The notes under the pieces are model-generated. The model saw only the letters and a list, made by a program, of their open reading frames with translations. It made no database searches and had not been told where the DNA came from. Below, in pieces: positions 30,092 through 39,985 of a stretch of DNA of 64,000 nucleotides. Source of the stretch: Symbiodinium natans (Eukaryota; Sar; Dinophyceae; Suessiales; Symbiodiniaceae); the NCBI GenBank assembly GCA_905221605.1, contig CAJNDS010001013.1, positions 184,001 to 248,000 on the forward strand, given 5' to 3'. The position numbers were made by a program, and so were the translations under genes. The stretch's first letter is position 1. Each line of letters starts with the position of its first letter.

Positions 30092-30461
30092 GTTTGTTTA
30101 GGGCTCATAGGGTTCACAGGGTTCATAAGGTTCATACGGTTTATACGGTTTTGTAGGGTTCATAGGGTTCATAGGATTCATAGGGTTTGTAGGGTTGATC
30201 AAGGTTCCACGAACTAACCCCCAAGCCCCCGACCCCAAACCATTCCTGAACTATAGACCCTAAACCCTAAACCCTAAATGCTAAACCCTAAACGCTAAAC
30301 CCTAAACCCTGAGTCAGCTCGGATGGTTGTGGGGTGCGGCTTCCATGGTGCAATTAGTTGCGCAGAGACCCCAAAACCCCTCAGCTAAGCCATCTCCCGT
30401 AAACCATATGGGGATCCTGGATCTGCCATAGAAGGTAGATTCCTTAATTGAAGGGCATTGC

Positions 30462-30565
30462 TGGGGATGTTCCCCCCTTATAGTTACAGTCCTTAATAGG
30501 GATTATAGGTGTCCCCGAATATAATCCCTATTCAGGACCGTTAGTATCAGGGGGAACATCCCAAG
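30462..30565 (+). mobile_element. MITE-A
   Basis: Left end CTGGGGATGTTCCCCCCTTA, right end CAGGGGGAACATCCCAAG. The terminal AAG is the apparent splice acceptor of the exon at 30566. On the left it abuts a MITE-H piece. Confidence 0.75.
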
Positions 30566-31284
30566 GCATTGGGGTCGTATTTTTCGCGACGCATGCGAGC
30601 GGCGAAACGGCACCGCCTGCAAGCCTCAAGCCCAATGCTGAGTGTGACCCTCAGTCTGAAGCACTTACTGCTATGTGCTTAAGAACCCCCCCCCCACACA
30701 CACACAAACAAAAAACGAAGGATCAAAGTTCCTCTATAAACACGAAGATCATAATCCCTCTATTACCCCTACAAGGAGGAATATGTCTTTATGTTTTTTT
30801 GGAGTTCTCATGCAAGTAGTAGCTCATGACATGACGATGCCCCCGCACGCGCGACCCCACATGGCCCTGACAGTACAAGTCGTCGAGAATGTGATGCTGA
30901 AAAACGACTCCAAAATAGTCCAAGGTCTTACTTCTCCAAGAACCAAAGGAAAAAGGGTTAAACTTTTATTGTTCCTACTCAATAAGGAAACCCAAAAAGT
31001 TAAAAGTTCAACTATTGGCTAGGTAAGAGGTAGGCAGAATTTGCTGAAGGAACCTCCACCGCACAAAAGAAACAAACAAACACCAAACGTCGTGAAAAGG
31101 AAGTTCAAAGGAGACTGACAACAGTTTTTTTACAATCACTTAAGCTAGTCCTAGCAGGGTATAGCCATGCGGCGAATGCAGTCACATTCGGAAAGGAGTA
31201 CTTCGCGATGCGGCGCACCACCGTTGGCCTGGGCTTGAAACTTCAAGGGTTTGCTAGGCTGGCAGAGCGCCATAAACGCCAGGG
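30566..31284 (+). CDS. Three-exon gene fragment with two MITE-bounded introns
   Basis: Exon 30566-30674 (0 to 1) encodes ALGSYFSRRMRAAKRHRLQA plus sixteen residues. Exon 30823-30924 (1 to 1) encodes HDMTMPPHARPHMALTVQVV plus thirteen. Exon 31158-31284 (1 to 2) encodes YSHAANAVTFGKEYFAMRRT and further residues, with an earlier possible donor at 31249. The first exon starts at the end of MITE-A; the intron 30675-30822 is MITE-D from GT to AG. The third exon has acceptor AGTCCTAGCAG. All joins keep frame. Product unknown. Confidence 0.5.
30675..30822 (+). mobile_element. MITE-D acting as an intron
   Basis: Starts GTGCTTAAGAACCCCCC and ends GGAGTTCTCATGCAAGTAGTAG (last 20 bases shown in part); the arms are inverse. 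First GT and last AG coincide with splice sites, and the frame is kept. Confidence 0.5.
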
Positions 31285-31783
31285 GTTTAGGGTCGAGGGT
31301 TTGGGGGGCACTTGGGCCTTTTCTGTATAGTGCCCCTTTGGTCGAAATAGTTCCTGTATGAGTCCTGTGGGATAACGTAAGCCGACGAGGAATGTTTGTC
31401 GTGTTAAATCCCCCTCATATACCCCCCCTTTTACCCCTCTGAATCCTAAACTGACCCTAGAACCATAACAACATCTGATTGTAAAATACATCCCCTCGGG
31501 TTTAGCACAAACAAAAATAAAAATTCCTAAGGAGGCTTTAGTAATGCTAAACTCCGTAAAGCTTCAGTTTTGCAAGGGGAAATTTTAGGGGTTGTACCTT
31601 GTTCTGGGGAACCCGTTTAAAGATCCCTAAGGTAGAACAAGGGGAGCATGTTAAGGGGAACGTTCAGGGGTACAACCTTCGGGGTACGAGTCTTAATTTT
31701 CTGATTAAACCCTAACCCTAAACCCTAAACCCTAAACCTTCTACCCCAAACCCTAATCCCTAATCCCTTGAAAAATGCCCAAG

Positions 31784-31850
31784 CGTTGGCTCTGGGCAGA
31801 CGCGCCTCGGTTCCAGAGGCCGCGTTGGCGTCACCTTGTCGGTTTCGCAG
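31784..31850 (+). CDS. Putative coding exon
   Basis: Acceptor AAAATGCCCAAG and donor CGCAG|GTTTGC bound LALGRRASVPEAALASPCRF plus Arg, phase 1 to 2. Telomere-like units lie on both sides. Product unknown. Confidence 0.4.
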
Positions 31851-31859
31851 GTTTGCTGT

Positions 31860-31945
31860 TAATTAGGGTTTAGGGTTTAGGGTTTGGGGTTTGGGGTTTG
31901 GGGTTTGGGGTTTGGGGTTTGGGGTTTGGGGTTTGGGGTTGAGGG
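31860..31945 (+). repeat. TTTGGGG variant array
   Basis: About nine TTTGGGG units, a purine-substituted form of the heptamer, after three TTTAGGG units. Another block-expanded variant. Confidence 0.85.
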
Positions 31946-32066
31946 TTTAGGGACTAGGGCCTGATTAGGGTTTATGACAGGGCGTGGGTCTTCATGGTTT
32001 AGAGTTTTTGGTTTCGGGTGCACAGGGTTCCAGGGATGATCCTAAACACGGATTTGAGACCTACAG

Positions 32067-32128
32067 CGGCGAAAGCGCGTGAGGCTCGGGCACCCTCTGT
32101 CTCAACCACGAAGGCGTCTCTATGGCAT
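32067..32128 (+). CDS. Putative coding exon
   Basis: Acceptor GAGACCTACAG and donor CAT|GTTTTG bound AKAREARAPSVSTTKASLWH, phase 1 to 0. A phase-0 alternative, also Arg-rich, stays open to a TGA near 32180. Product unknown. Confidence 0.35.
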
Positions 32129-32308
32129 GTTTTGGGCGACATTCCCGCGGTCTCATGACGAACACCGAAGCAACCGCACCTGAATGAGAGGCCCCGCGAA
32201 GAGTGCGATGTTCACAAGCTCTCTAGGGTTTTTGGGGTCTTGGGTTTAGGAATTTCATGATCTTGGCAATGGGATGCATGTTGTGTTTCACCCACCTTCA
32301 TTCGGCAG

Positions 32309-32332
32309 GAATGCTTTGAACTCAGTGTCAGG
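32309..32332 (+). CDS. Putative 24-nt exon
   Basis: Acceptor CACCTTCATTCGGCAG and donor AGG|GTAGGT are near consensus around ECFELSVR, phase 0 to 0. A second small exon with donor GAA|GTAAGG may lie at 32367-32400 (TYIPELPPRM). A 118-codon minus-strand frame overlaps both and is regarded as chance. Confidence 0.35.
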
Positions 32333-33110
32333 GTAGGTCGTGCGCTAAGCCCTAAACCCTCACAGGTACCTACATCCCAGAACTTCCTCCAAGAATGAAG
32401 TAAGGATCCCTTGCTGTCCGGATCTTCTAAAATTTTCCGAATCAAGAAACAGACATTAAAGCCATAAGAAGGATTCCCGTGTTGACTCAAGGAATATGGA
32501 GGGCTCAAACTTAAACAAAACACCAATGAGTCCATGAGGATCCCTGTATGATTGATATCTTGCAGCATCTGGAAGACGTGTGGGCTTGCAATCTGTCTGC
32601 TGTGGGGGCCTCTTGCCTCTGGCTGTAGGGTTAAGCTCCTAAATCCTAAGCCCTACACTGAGTGATAAAGGCAAAACACATTAGATGCCCTAAGCCGAAA
32701 ACGCTGTCCTCCATGAGCCTATAAGCATCTGAAGCTATGTTTGCAATGTGTGGCTCACACAGCTATCTACTTGGAAGCCGTTTTGACGTAGTAAGTAGGG
32801 TTATGCTGACTACTGAGGAGTTTCTAGGGATACTAGGTAGTCTTACCAGGAACTCCGACAACGGATTTGTTTTGACAAGATTCCAGGCCCGAATCTCCCT
32901 CGCCCCACATCACATCAGAATCAGATAGCCACGGCCCTAACTAATCCCCAAACCCTGAACCCTTAAAAAACCCCTACTTGTAACTCCAAAGTCAAGGACC
33001 TGCTCGCAAAACCCTTTCTAAGCCCCAAAACCCTAAACCCTAAACCCTTCGTGACACGGGGCCCAGGCCGTCAGCCCAGGTTCTTCAGCAAAGATCATGT
33101 TCCCCTACTA

Positions 33111-33252
33111 GGCCCGGGAGTAACCTAGGAATAAAAGGGTGCCCTTTTTGGTTTAAGGGGATTATAAGGGAACCTAAACCCTAAACCCTAAACCCTAAAC
33201 CCTAAACCCTAAACCCTAAAAAAGGAAAAAAAGGGTCTACTCCCGGTCCTAG
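33111..33252 (+). mobile_element. MITE-C with internal CCCTAAA array
   Basis: Termini CTAGGCCCGGGAGTA and TACTCCCGGTCCTAG are inverse. The core holds CCTAGGAATAAAAGGGTGCC and about seven tandem CCCTAAA units at 33177-33227, where the copy at 46724 has only one or two. Confidence 0.7.
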
Positions 33253-33318
33253 CCTAAGTCCCTCGACCCGCTTGAAAGCGAACTGCCAGTCACGAAGTCA
33301 ACAGCGCATGAATGGGAG
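33253..33318 (+). CDS. Putative coding exon after MITE-C
   Basis: Begins directly after the MITE-C terminus TCCTAG, encoding PKSLDPLESELPVTKSTAHE plus WE, phase 0 to 0, with GC donor GCTTAG. A third element family thus appears to supply a splice acceptor. Confidence 0.35.
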
Positions 33319-33552
33319 GCTTAGGCTTTTTGTTTTAGGGTTTGGGGTTTAGGGTTTAGGGTTTAGGGTTTAGGGTTTAGGGAAGTGGAGGACGACCCCT
33401 ACCCCTTAACCCTAAACTACGCATGTCTACCTAGAAGGGCGAGGGGTAAATAATCTCCAGGAGAAACCACCTGCGTTATGGTAAGGGTGACGAGTGAGCC
33501 ATTGCTTGGAGTATGTACTTGGGGGGTTTAGGCTTCCCGGATCTTCCAACAG

Positions 33553-33585
33553 GCATATACCTTCAATCCTGAGTTATGCATCGTG
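33553..33585 (+). CDS. Putative short coding exon
   Basis: Acceptor CGGATCTTCCAACAG and donor GTGTGT bound AYTFNPELCIV, phase 0 to 0. The frame stays open beyond the donor (VCSRSPDLSNP). Product unknown. Confidence 0.35.
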
Positions 33586-34008
33586 GTGTGTTCTCGGAGC
33601 CCTGACCTCTCAAACCCTAGGCCTTAAACCCGACCGAACAAGACCCTAAACACTGACGGGTACCCAATCTTCCGGAATGTGTAGTGTAGCAGCTGCGTTC
33701 TTCCTGCGGCTTCTAGGTATCTTCCCTAACCAAGCCATCCCTGAAACCGAACCCTGCTTTGGGGGGCTATGTGCCCAAAACCCTACGCTTCCTGATACAC
33801 CCCACTAAGGCATAACCCTAAAGACCCTAAAGCCTCTAAAGGCCTAAGAACGCCAAGCCCTCGACCAGAACCCCAAGCCCCGCTTGCTGGTTCTTAGTAG
33901 GGAATGAGGTACTCTACGCTAAAGCCCCTATTTTTACCTTTTCAGGGAGTATGCAGCTCCTAAGAACCAGGCGGCCGCCAGCCCTATAAGGCCCTCAAGG
34001 GCACTCTA

Positions 34009-34270
34009 AACCCTAAACCCTAAACCCTAAACCCTAAACCCTAAACCCTAAACCCTAAACCCTAAACCCTAAACCCTAAACCCTAAACCCTAAACCCTAA
34101 ACCCTAAACCCTAAACCCTAAACCCTAAACCCTAAAACCTCAACCCTAAACCCTAAACCCTAAACCCTAAACCCTAAACCCTAAACCCTAAACCCTAAAC
34201 CCTAAACCCTAAACCCTAAACCCTAAACCCTAAACCCTAAACCCTAAACCCTAACCCTAAACCCTAAACC
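34009..34270 (+). repeat. Longest CCCTAAA array
   Basis: About 37 heptamers with two short irregularities near 34135 and 34250. Interstitial, followed at 34305 by a probable exon. Confidence 0.95.
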
Positions 34271-34304
34271 CCGCTTTTGTCTCTTCGGCGGCCCGCCGCT
34301 GGAG

Positions 34305-34359
34305 CTTCCACTGGGCGGCGAACACATGCGACGCGGAGACCCGGTCCTCCAGCGAAGCG
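34305..34359 (+). CDS. Coding exon between inverted arrays
   Basis: After the longest CCCTAAA array come a pyrimidine-rich stretch and acceptor GCCGCTGGAG, then LPLGGEHMRRGDPVLQRS, phase 0 to 1, and donor G|GTAACT. TTTAGGG units follow. Product unknown. Confidence 0.4.
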
Positions 34360-34593
34360 GTAACTTAAGGATTCTTGTTTAGGGTTTAGGGTTTAGGGTT
34401 TGGGGTTTGGGGTTTAGGGTTTAGGGTTTAGGGTTTAGGGTTCAAGGAAAAGGGTGGGGTTTACCCAACCTGCATAAACCCTAAACCCTCAACACTTGGA
34501 ACCGGCACACCCCTAAGTTCCCTAAAGTTCAAAACCCCCCACTCCAGAAACCTAGACACCCTTTGCATCTCATCCCTTCCATCCGATTGCCAG

Positions 34594-34726
34594 GATGATG
34601 TGCAATTGCAAGATATGATGAAAGCTAGAAACCCTAAACCCTAAACCCTAAACCCTAAACCCTAAACCCTAAACCCTAAACCTGGTCCTTGAGAGAGAAG
34701 CTGCGCCTGCCATCAAAGATATTAGG
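34594..34726 (+). CDS. Two small exons
   Basis: Exon 34594-34623 encodes DDVQLQDMMK after the strong acceptor CTTCCATCCGATTGCCAG, ending at a GC donor that runs into CCCTAAA units. Exon 34694-34726 encodes REAAPAIKDIR with donor AGG|GTTTAC. Both are phase 0 to 0, so they join in frame across a telomere-like intron of 70 nt. Confidence 0.4.
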
Positions 34727-35019
34727 GTTTACCCGGGGACTCCAATAGTCATACCCCTTGTTTAAGGAGGGTTCCTTATAGGGTTTAGGGTTTAGGGTTT
34801 AGGGTTTAGGGTTTAGGGTTTGAATATTCTTTAGCTAAGGCGTATTGGGGTTTCTGGGTAGGGTTCAAGTGCTCAGGCTTGCTTAGGTCGTCTTGGGGTA
34901 TTGGGCTTAGGGCTGTCAAGTTTACCTTGGGACCACATGACATGCACCCTCTACTACTCACCCCTATTGGCAGTTTTAGGGTTCACTTCGTCCCCAAGGT
35001 AGGGTTTAGGTTTCAGGGC

Positions 35020-35245
35020 TCTTTCGATGTTGGATTGTAGACATTCGTCGCGGTCTGCTTGTGCAACTCTGTGCATCAAAAACCTCTTCCATGAAGGTCA
35101 CCTATGTGATTCCCTCATTTTGGGAGGAGGCCCCAGTTTGCAGTATGGGAGTTTTCCTTGTCATGCAGGTCGCCTATGCGATATCTTTTCATGCAGATCA
35201 CCTATGTGATGTTTCTCATGAGAGGTCTTTCGATGTTGCATTGAG
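35020..35245 (+). repeat. Degenerate tandem and direct repeats
   Basis: Units like GTCACCTATGTGAT recur at 35097, 35168 and 35196, and the outer motif TCTTTCGATGTTG occurs at both ends (35020 and 35226). Open frames crossing it are low-complexity; no gene called. Confidence 0.6.
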
Positions 35246-35529
35246 CGCTTGGAGTTGGGGTACCCAGGCTGCAACGGTGAGTTGAGCGATCGCCCTAAAC
35301 ATCTGAAACCTAGGGTGCTTGATGGAAAAAGCACCTTGAAACCTAAGTCGATTTAGGGTTTAGGGTTTAGGGTTCAGGGTTCAGGGTTTAGGGTTTAGGG
35401 TTTAGGGTTTAGGGTTTAGGGTTTAGGGTTTTCGGTCAATGGAACCTAGGGTTTACGTTTTGGCTTCATGGGGTTTACAAACTGAATTAGCTTGCAAAGG
35501 GCGTCCTAGAATCTTGTGGAAGCAGGCAG

Positions 35530-35598
35530 ATCACTTCTCACAGGCACAAGGTACTCCAACAAAAATTCGGCAGGGAGCGCCATGAACATCAACCCTAA
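35530..35598 (+). CDS. Putative terminal exon, basic
   Basis: Acceptor TGGAAGCAGGCAG opens ITSHRHKVLQQKFGRERHEH plus QP, then TAA at 35596-35598. An internal donor AAG|GTACTC exists. Product unknown. Confidence 0.35.
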   Translation: MTSHRHKVLQQKFGRERHEHQP

Positions 35599-35653
35599 AT
35601 AAACCCGAAACCCTGAACCCCAATTCCACCTCTCCGGTTCCGTGCGGCCCGAG

Positions 35654-35931
35654 CGGCATCTCTTCCCGGAGCGTATCCAAGGGGGGGACCTGACCTGCCA
35701 AGTACTACCCCAACTAAGGTCTCCGGTAGTCAAGGACAGCTGGCATGCATATATATATATATATATATGCAGATGCTGTATGTGTGTGTATATACATATA
35801 TGCTTTTATGTAAGCTCTTATAAGGTTTAGGTTGTGGGTTTAGTAAATATTGCTCTTCTCCACAGTGCAGGGCTTGTGCAGGAACCTTTGTCAGATGTGC
35901 AAGGAACTGCACGCCTGAAACTGTCCTAGTT
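35654..35931 (+). CDS. Two exons, GC-AG intron with (TA)n
   Basis: Exon 35654-35746 (0 to 0) encodes RHLFPERIQGGDLTCQVLPQ plus eleven residues, ending at the GC donor CAT|GCATAT. The 119-nt intron starts with a (TA)n run and ends in TATTGCTCTTCTCCACAG. Exon 35866-35931 (0 to 0) encodes CRACAGTFVRCARNCTPETV plus LV, to donor GTAGGA. The second exon has four closely spaced cysteines (C-x2-C...C-x3-C), a possible metal site. No family assigned. Confidence 0.5.
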
Positions 35932-36317
35932 GTAGGAGTACTTGTTGACCCTAACCCCAAGCTCTTCCTGAACACAAACTTTCGCCAAAAAGGGCCCCAC
36001 AACGGGCATAAGCTTAAGGTTTAGGGTTTCGTAGAAATTAGGACACATGGCATGAGCTGTGCCAATGAAAGCAATGAAGCCCCAAGCCCGCCAAACACAT
36101 AGCCGCGGAGCATAATTCCATCTGAGGCCTGAATCGTGAACGCTGAGCCCTGAACCCATGGACCCTGCCCCTCTCCACCCTGGACCCTGAACACCCGAGC
36201 TGCGAGACTTAAACTCAAAACCCCACAAATCCTAAACCCTCAGTCCTATGAGACCCCCAAATGGTACGATCCCTGTATCGTAAGGGTAAACCCCCATTTC
36301 TGAGCCGCCTAAGCAAG

Positions 36318-36374
36318 GGAGGAGCTCAGTCAAGCTGCTCCTGGCCGCCAGCTGCCTCAGTGCTTGCGATATTG
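36318..36374 (+). CDS. Coding exon, hydrophobic
   Basis: Acceptor CCGCCTAAGCAAG and donor TTG|GTTTAGGG bound RSSVKLLLAASCLSACDI, phase 1 to 1. The hydrophobic core could be part of a membrane or signal segment. Confidence 0.4.
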
Positions 36375-36479
36375 GTTTAGGGTTTAGGGTTCAGTCAGAG
36401 TTTAGGGTTTAGGGTTTAGGGTTTAGGGTTTAGGGTTTAGGGTTTAGGGTTTAGGGTTTTGGGTTTATGGTTTAGAGTT

Positions 36480-36800
36480 TTTGGGGTTGGGGCTACCGTC
36501 TCAACCGTTAAACCACATCCCATCAACCCCACACCCGAAGCCCTTCAACCCGACATCCGTAGAGTTAGACCCTAAACCCTAACCCTCAAACTCCTCAACC
36601 CAATATCCCCAGAATCAAGCCCCCTACAGTAGATCCTTCAATCCTATATCTCCAGAATAATCAGGCCGACACCCCATAGGGGTGCAGGTGGATCGAGGAC
36701 TCCAGGCATCCGGGTAGAAATTCAGGGTAGCCCTGATCATCCCAGCGAGCCGCACATGCCTTGTACGCTGGATGAGAAGCCCTCTAACCCCTATGAAGCC
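36480..36800 (+). other. Spacer with degenerate telomere-like units
   Basis: Contains scattered CCCAACATC and CAACCC units and no confident exon. A short minus-strand frame (36624-36809) is unsupported. Confidence 0.35.
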
Positions 36801-36849
36801 TAAGCACATCTCTTAAAGTGCAGCAACATGCTCACGCTGAAAATTAATT

Positions 36850-37050
36850 GCAACGCTTTCTGTCACAGGGCCTGCAGTGATTTCTGCTGTAAATCACAGC
36901 TTCTCTGACCGTTCACAGGCTCGGAACGCTTCAAAGTACTGTTTGCAGGTTCAAGTCGCTGCAAATTCCAACATTTCTGGCGATTGACAGGCTTCAAATG
37001 CCTATTCACAAGCTCAAACCGCTGCATTGCTTACGGCGTTTGGCTTATTG
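36850..37050 (+). repeat. Degenerate ~45-bp repeats
   Basis: Related phrases such as GACAGGCTTCAAATGCC, CACAGGCTCGGAACGCTTC and GCAGGTTCAAGTCGCTGC recur three or four times, and no TTTAGGG occurs. Function unknown. Confidence 0.5.
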
Positions 37051-37349
37051 TTACAGCGGGAGAAGTGGGGCAGGGAGACTAGCACTTGACAAGTGGTAAT
37101 CGGTAAAGAACACCTTGAATGGACTATCAAGTCGCTGACTGCAAAATGCACAGCGTCACCGCAGGTAGCACAGCAAGTGCCACCTAGCATCTAATACTTC
37201 ATACTTAGTCAGTTGTTCTCAGTGGTTGGGATTCAGTATTGCATCAAGTTTAGTTAGTAGTCGTTAGTAACTAGTATTCAATAACGTTGTATGTAGTACT
37301 GAAGAATCAGTGCTGAGAACTGCATCGTCATCATTTTTACGCTGAACAG

Positions 37350-37751
37350 GATCAGCAGCGACGAACGAAGAATCGAACTGATGCGCGGTGCCTTCGGGCA
37401 AGCCTTTTCAATAGCCTCCCACGCATGAAGAATAGCGAGGTCGTCCGTGCCATGCCATGCCGATTCAAAGCGGCATGGCTCCTTTGGACTTTTCGCGAAG
37501 ATGTTTGGCTGGGATGCGGACAACTCTATTCCCAAGTCATGGCCGATTTTGTTGTGCAGTAGCGGTACAAGTTTGTGTGCCGAAATACTATGTGTGTAGT
37601 ATAATCGATTCTGACCCAAAAAGAGACCATCATTCACAGAAAACAGCATGTAACAAGTGCTGCTCATAGGCCATGAATGTTGTTCTTGTGAGCCTTCTGC
37701 ATGCAAGGCATCCCGAATGCATGATGAGCTGCACCCTGGAACTTATGATTG
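37350..37751 (+). CDS. Two-exon gene fragment with a 204-nt exon
   Basis: Exon 37350-37553 (0 to 0) follows acceptor ATTTTTACGCTGAACAG and stays open for 68 codons: DQQRRTKNRTDARCLRASLF at its start, FKAAWLLWTFREDVWLGCGQ in the middle. Exon 37670-37751 (0 to 1) encodes AMNVVLVSLLHARHPECMMS plus seven residues, between acceptor TGCTGCTCATAG and donor G|GTATGT. The phases agree. This lies in the longest repeat-poor stretch. A 142-codon minus-strand frame (37278-37706) overlaps it, so the strand needs RNA evidence. Confidence 0.45.
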
Positions 37752-38189
37752 GTATGTGTGGGCCTGCATATCACACATACTTCTTGAGAAGACTCAAACT
37801 GTCGTTGGCATTGTTCTTTTAGTAAGAGTTCCGCGCGCGTTACATATATAGGGTTTAGGGCCTACTGGGCTGGTCTTTCGGGTTTGTCAAGGGCCTACTA
37901 CGGCCCTCTGAGACTAGGCTTTCGGCTGATTGGGTTGGTCTTTGCCCCAAGCCCTAAACCGCAAACGCAGAACCCTAGTTAAGGGTGCAAGGCTTATTGC
38001 TAAAAAACTGCTTTGAAGCCCCAAGCCGCCCTGAACCAAAAGCCCAAAACCCTGAACCCTCAGCCCTAAACCCTAACCCTAAACCCTAAACCCTAAACCC
38101 TAAACCCTAAACCCTAAACCCTAAACGAGGGGAACGGAACCAAAACGAAAGGCGGCCGCGCTGCGCTGGCGTGATCGAAGCAAGCTCAG

Positions 38190-38226
38190 AGGTGCGAACC
38201 AAGCCGACAGCCTGCTTTGGAAATTT
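38190..38226 (+). CDS. Putative short exon
   Basis: Acceptor GAAGCAAGCTCAG and donor T|GTGAGG bound RCEPSRQPALEI, phase 0 to 1. CCCTAAA units lie left and the TTTAGGGG array right. Confidence 0.35.
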
Positions 38227-38237
38227 GTGAGGAGGGT

Positions 38238-38530
38238 TTAGGGAGGAGGGTTTAGGGTTTAGGAGTTTAGGAGTTTAGGAGTTTAGGGGTTTAGGGGTTT
38301 AGGGGTTTAGGGGTTTAGGGGTTTAGGGGTTTAGGGGTTTAGGGGTTTAGGGGTTTAGGGGTTTAGGGGTTTAGGGGTTAGGGGTTTAGGGGTTTAGGGG
38401 TTTAGGGGTTTAGGGGTTTAGGGGTTTAGGGGTTAGGGGTTTAGGGGTTTAGGGGTTTAGGGGTTTAGGGGTTTAGGGGTTCAGGAGCTTAGGCGTTTGG
38501 GGGTTTAGGGGTTTGGGGGTTTAGGGGTTA
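38238..38530 (+). repeat. Long TTTAGGGG octamer array
   Basis: More than thirty TTTAGGGG units with a few TTAGGGG and TTTGGGGG variants at the right end. The largest octamer block in the window. Confidence 0.95.
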
Positions 38531-38691
38531 CGGGTTTAGGAGGCCCTTAAACCGCTCTGAGAGATATTTTCAAAGTAGGATCGTCCGAAACCCAACCGAG
38601 GCAATGCAAAACATCCCAAGGGCCTGCCTAGGTTATACAGGGCTTTGAAAACTAAGACATAAGAGGGTTTGGGGTTCCACCCCTTATTCGT

Positions 38692-38792
38692 ATAGTATGC
38701 CTTTAAGGTATAGTCCAGAAACAATGTTTTTTAGCATTGTATTTGTACAGTATGCCTTTAAGGTATGGTCCAGAAACAATGCTTTTTAGCAT
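38692..38792 (+). repeat. Tandem duplication, ~58 bp x2
   Basis: TATGCCTTTAAGGTATAGTC and its near-copy TATGCCTTTAAGGTATGGTC begin two adjacent units, each continuing through CAGAAACAATG and TTTTTAGCATT. Noncoding. Confidence 0.85.
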
Positions 38793-39652
38793 TTTGGCTT
38801 AGATGTGCATGTGTATGGGGGTTTTAGGTTTGAGCATTTTAGACCCTAAACCCTAAACCCTGAAATGCTTCAAGCGTTCAGGCATTTTAAGGACGGATGT
38901 ACTTTTACTTGGAGTTCAGTCCCCGTTCGAGGCGTGTGATGCTCTTTCTTTGGAAAGGATGGCGCTGGGTTTCAAGCTTGTAGTTACCACAAAGTAGGGT
39001 TTCGGGCTTAAATTTCGCGACCTCTCTATTTGACTTGATGGCCAAAACCTTACATATCTCGTGCACAAGCTGCTGCTCCAAGCTATTGTTCTTGTGTTGC
39101 ACTTGCTGCTATACTTACTGTTGCTGTAGGGTTTAGGGTTTATAAGGTTTAGGGGTAGGGGGCTTTGGGTTTTGCATCCAACCCGTGAGGCCCCCAGAAG
39201 CCTGATTTGCTCAGAAAGCTCTCAGGTAAGCTACCCGAAGCCAGGGATATCGGAGCTCGAGAGGATGTAGGGCTCGTGGTCTAAGGGTTTAAAAGTTTAG
39301 GTAACTAAGCTCAACAAAGGCGGGAGTCAGGAGCACTACGGAGCCTTGAGGTACTAACTATTCCTTTACCGTTGCTGCCCGTGATTTGGCCCTGAACCCA
39401 GAACCCCAAAACTCCAAAAACCCGAAAGCCCTGAACGCTAAAACCCTAAACCGCGAAAATGCAAAACCCTGAAGCCTTAAACCCCTTAACCCTAAAACCC
39501 CTAGCGCCCTAAACCCTAGCACCCCTGAAGCCCCAAAACCGGAAAAAACAAAAACAAAACTCAAACCCTGAACATCCTAAACCCTGAACATCCTAAACCC
39601 TAAACCCTAAACCCTAAACCCTAAACCTCGGGGACCTCGGGCCTTCTTGGAG

Positions 39653-39682
39653 CCCTGGCGCTTCTCGGAACTTTCGACCAGG
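39653..39682 (+). CDS. Putative short exon
   Basis: Acceptor GGGCCTTCTTGGAG and donor AGG|GTGGAG bound PWRFSELSTR, phase 0 to 0. The frame continues VEMPIL to a stop, so it could be a terminal exon instead. Confidence 0.3.
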
Positions 39683-39833
39683 GTGGAGATGCCCATCCTC
39701 TAGGACTAGCGTTTAGGGTTTAGGGTTTAGGGTTTGGGGTTTAGGGTTTAGGGGTTACGGTTTAGGGAGTTTAGAGAGTTTAGGGTTTTGGGGGATTGAA
39801 TGAGGCCGATTTGGGGCCTAAGGGGATGTGAGG

Positions 39834-39901
39834 GGGGAAGGGGAAGGGGAAGGGGAAGGGGAAGGGGAAGGGGAAGGGGAAGGGGAAGGGGAAGGGGAAG
39901 G
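39834..39901 (+). repeat. (AGGGGA)n minisatellite
   Basis: Eleven perfect AGGGGA hexamers. The Ser-Pro repeat frame that crosses it on the minus strand is an artefact of the repeat. Confidence 0.95.
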
Positions 39902-39919
39902 GTTTACGTAGGGGTTTAG

Positions 39920-39985
39920 CCCGCGCTTCCAAGAGAAGCTGACATCAAAGGCCGCCGGAGCTTGCAAGTTGGAGATGTTCTCGAA
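39920..39985 (+). CDS. Coding exon with GC donor
   Basis: Acceptor GTAGGGGTTTAG opens PALPREADIKGRRSLQVGDV plus LE, phase 0 to 0, ending at GAA|GCCCGAACC. The frame stays open nine codons further to a TGA. This is the same GC-plus-telomere-unit donor type as at 1218 and 49825. Confidence 0.4.

Noticed and set aside
32212-32568. 118-codon minus-strand ORF
   Set aside because: No domain, repeat-derived end (PKTPKTLESL), and near-consensus plus-strand splice sites within it (32309-32332).
37278-37706. 142-codon minus-strand ORF, the longest in the window
   Set aside because: A length expected by chance at this scale, no recognisable domain, and the plus strand offers two in-phase exons with strong splice sites. 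Kept only as an alternative.
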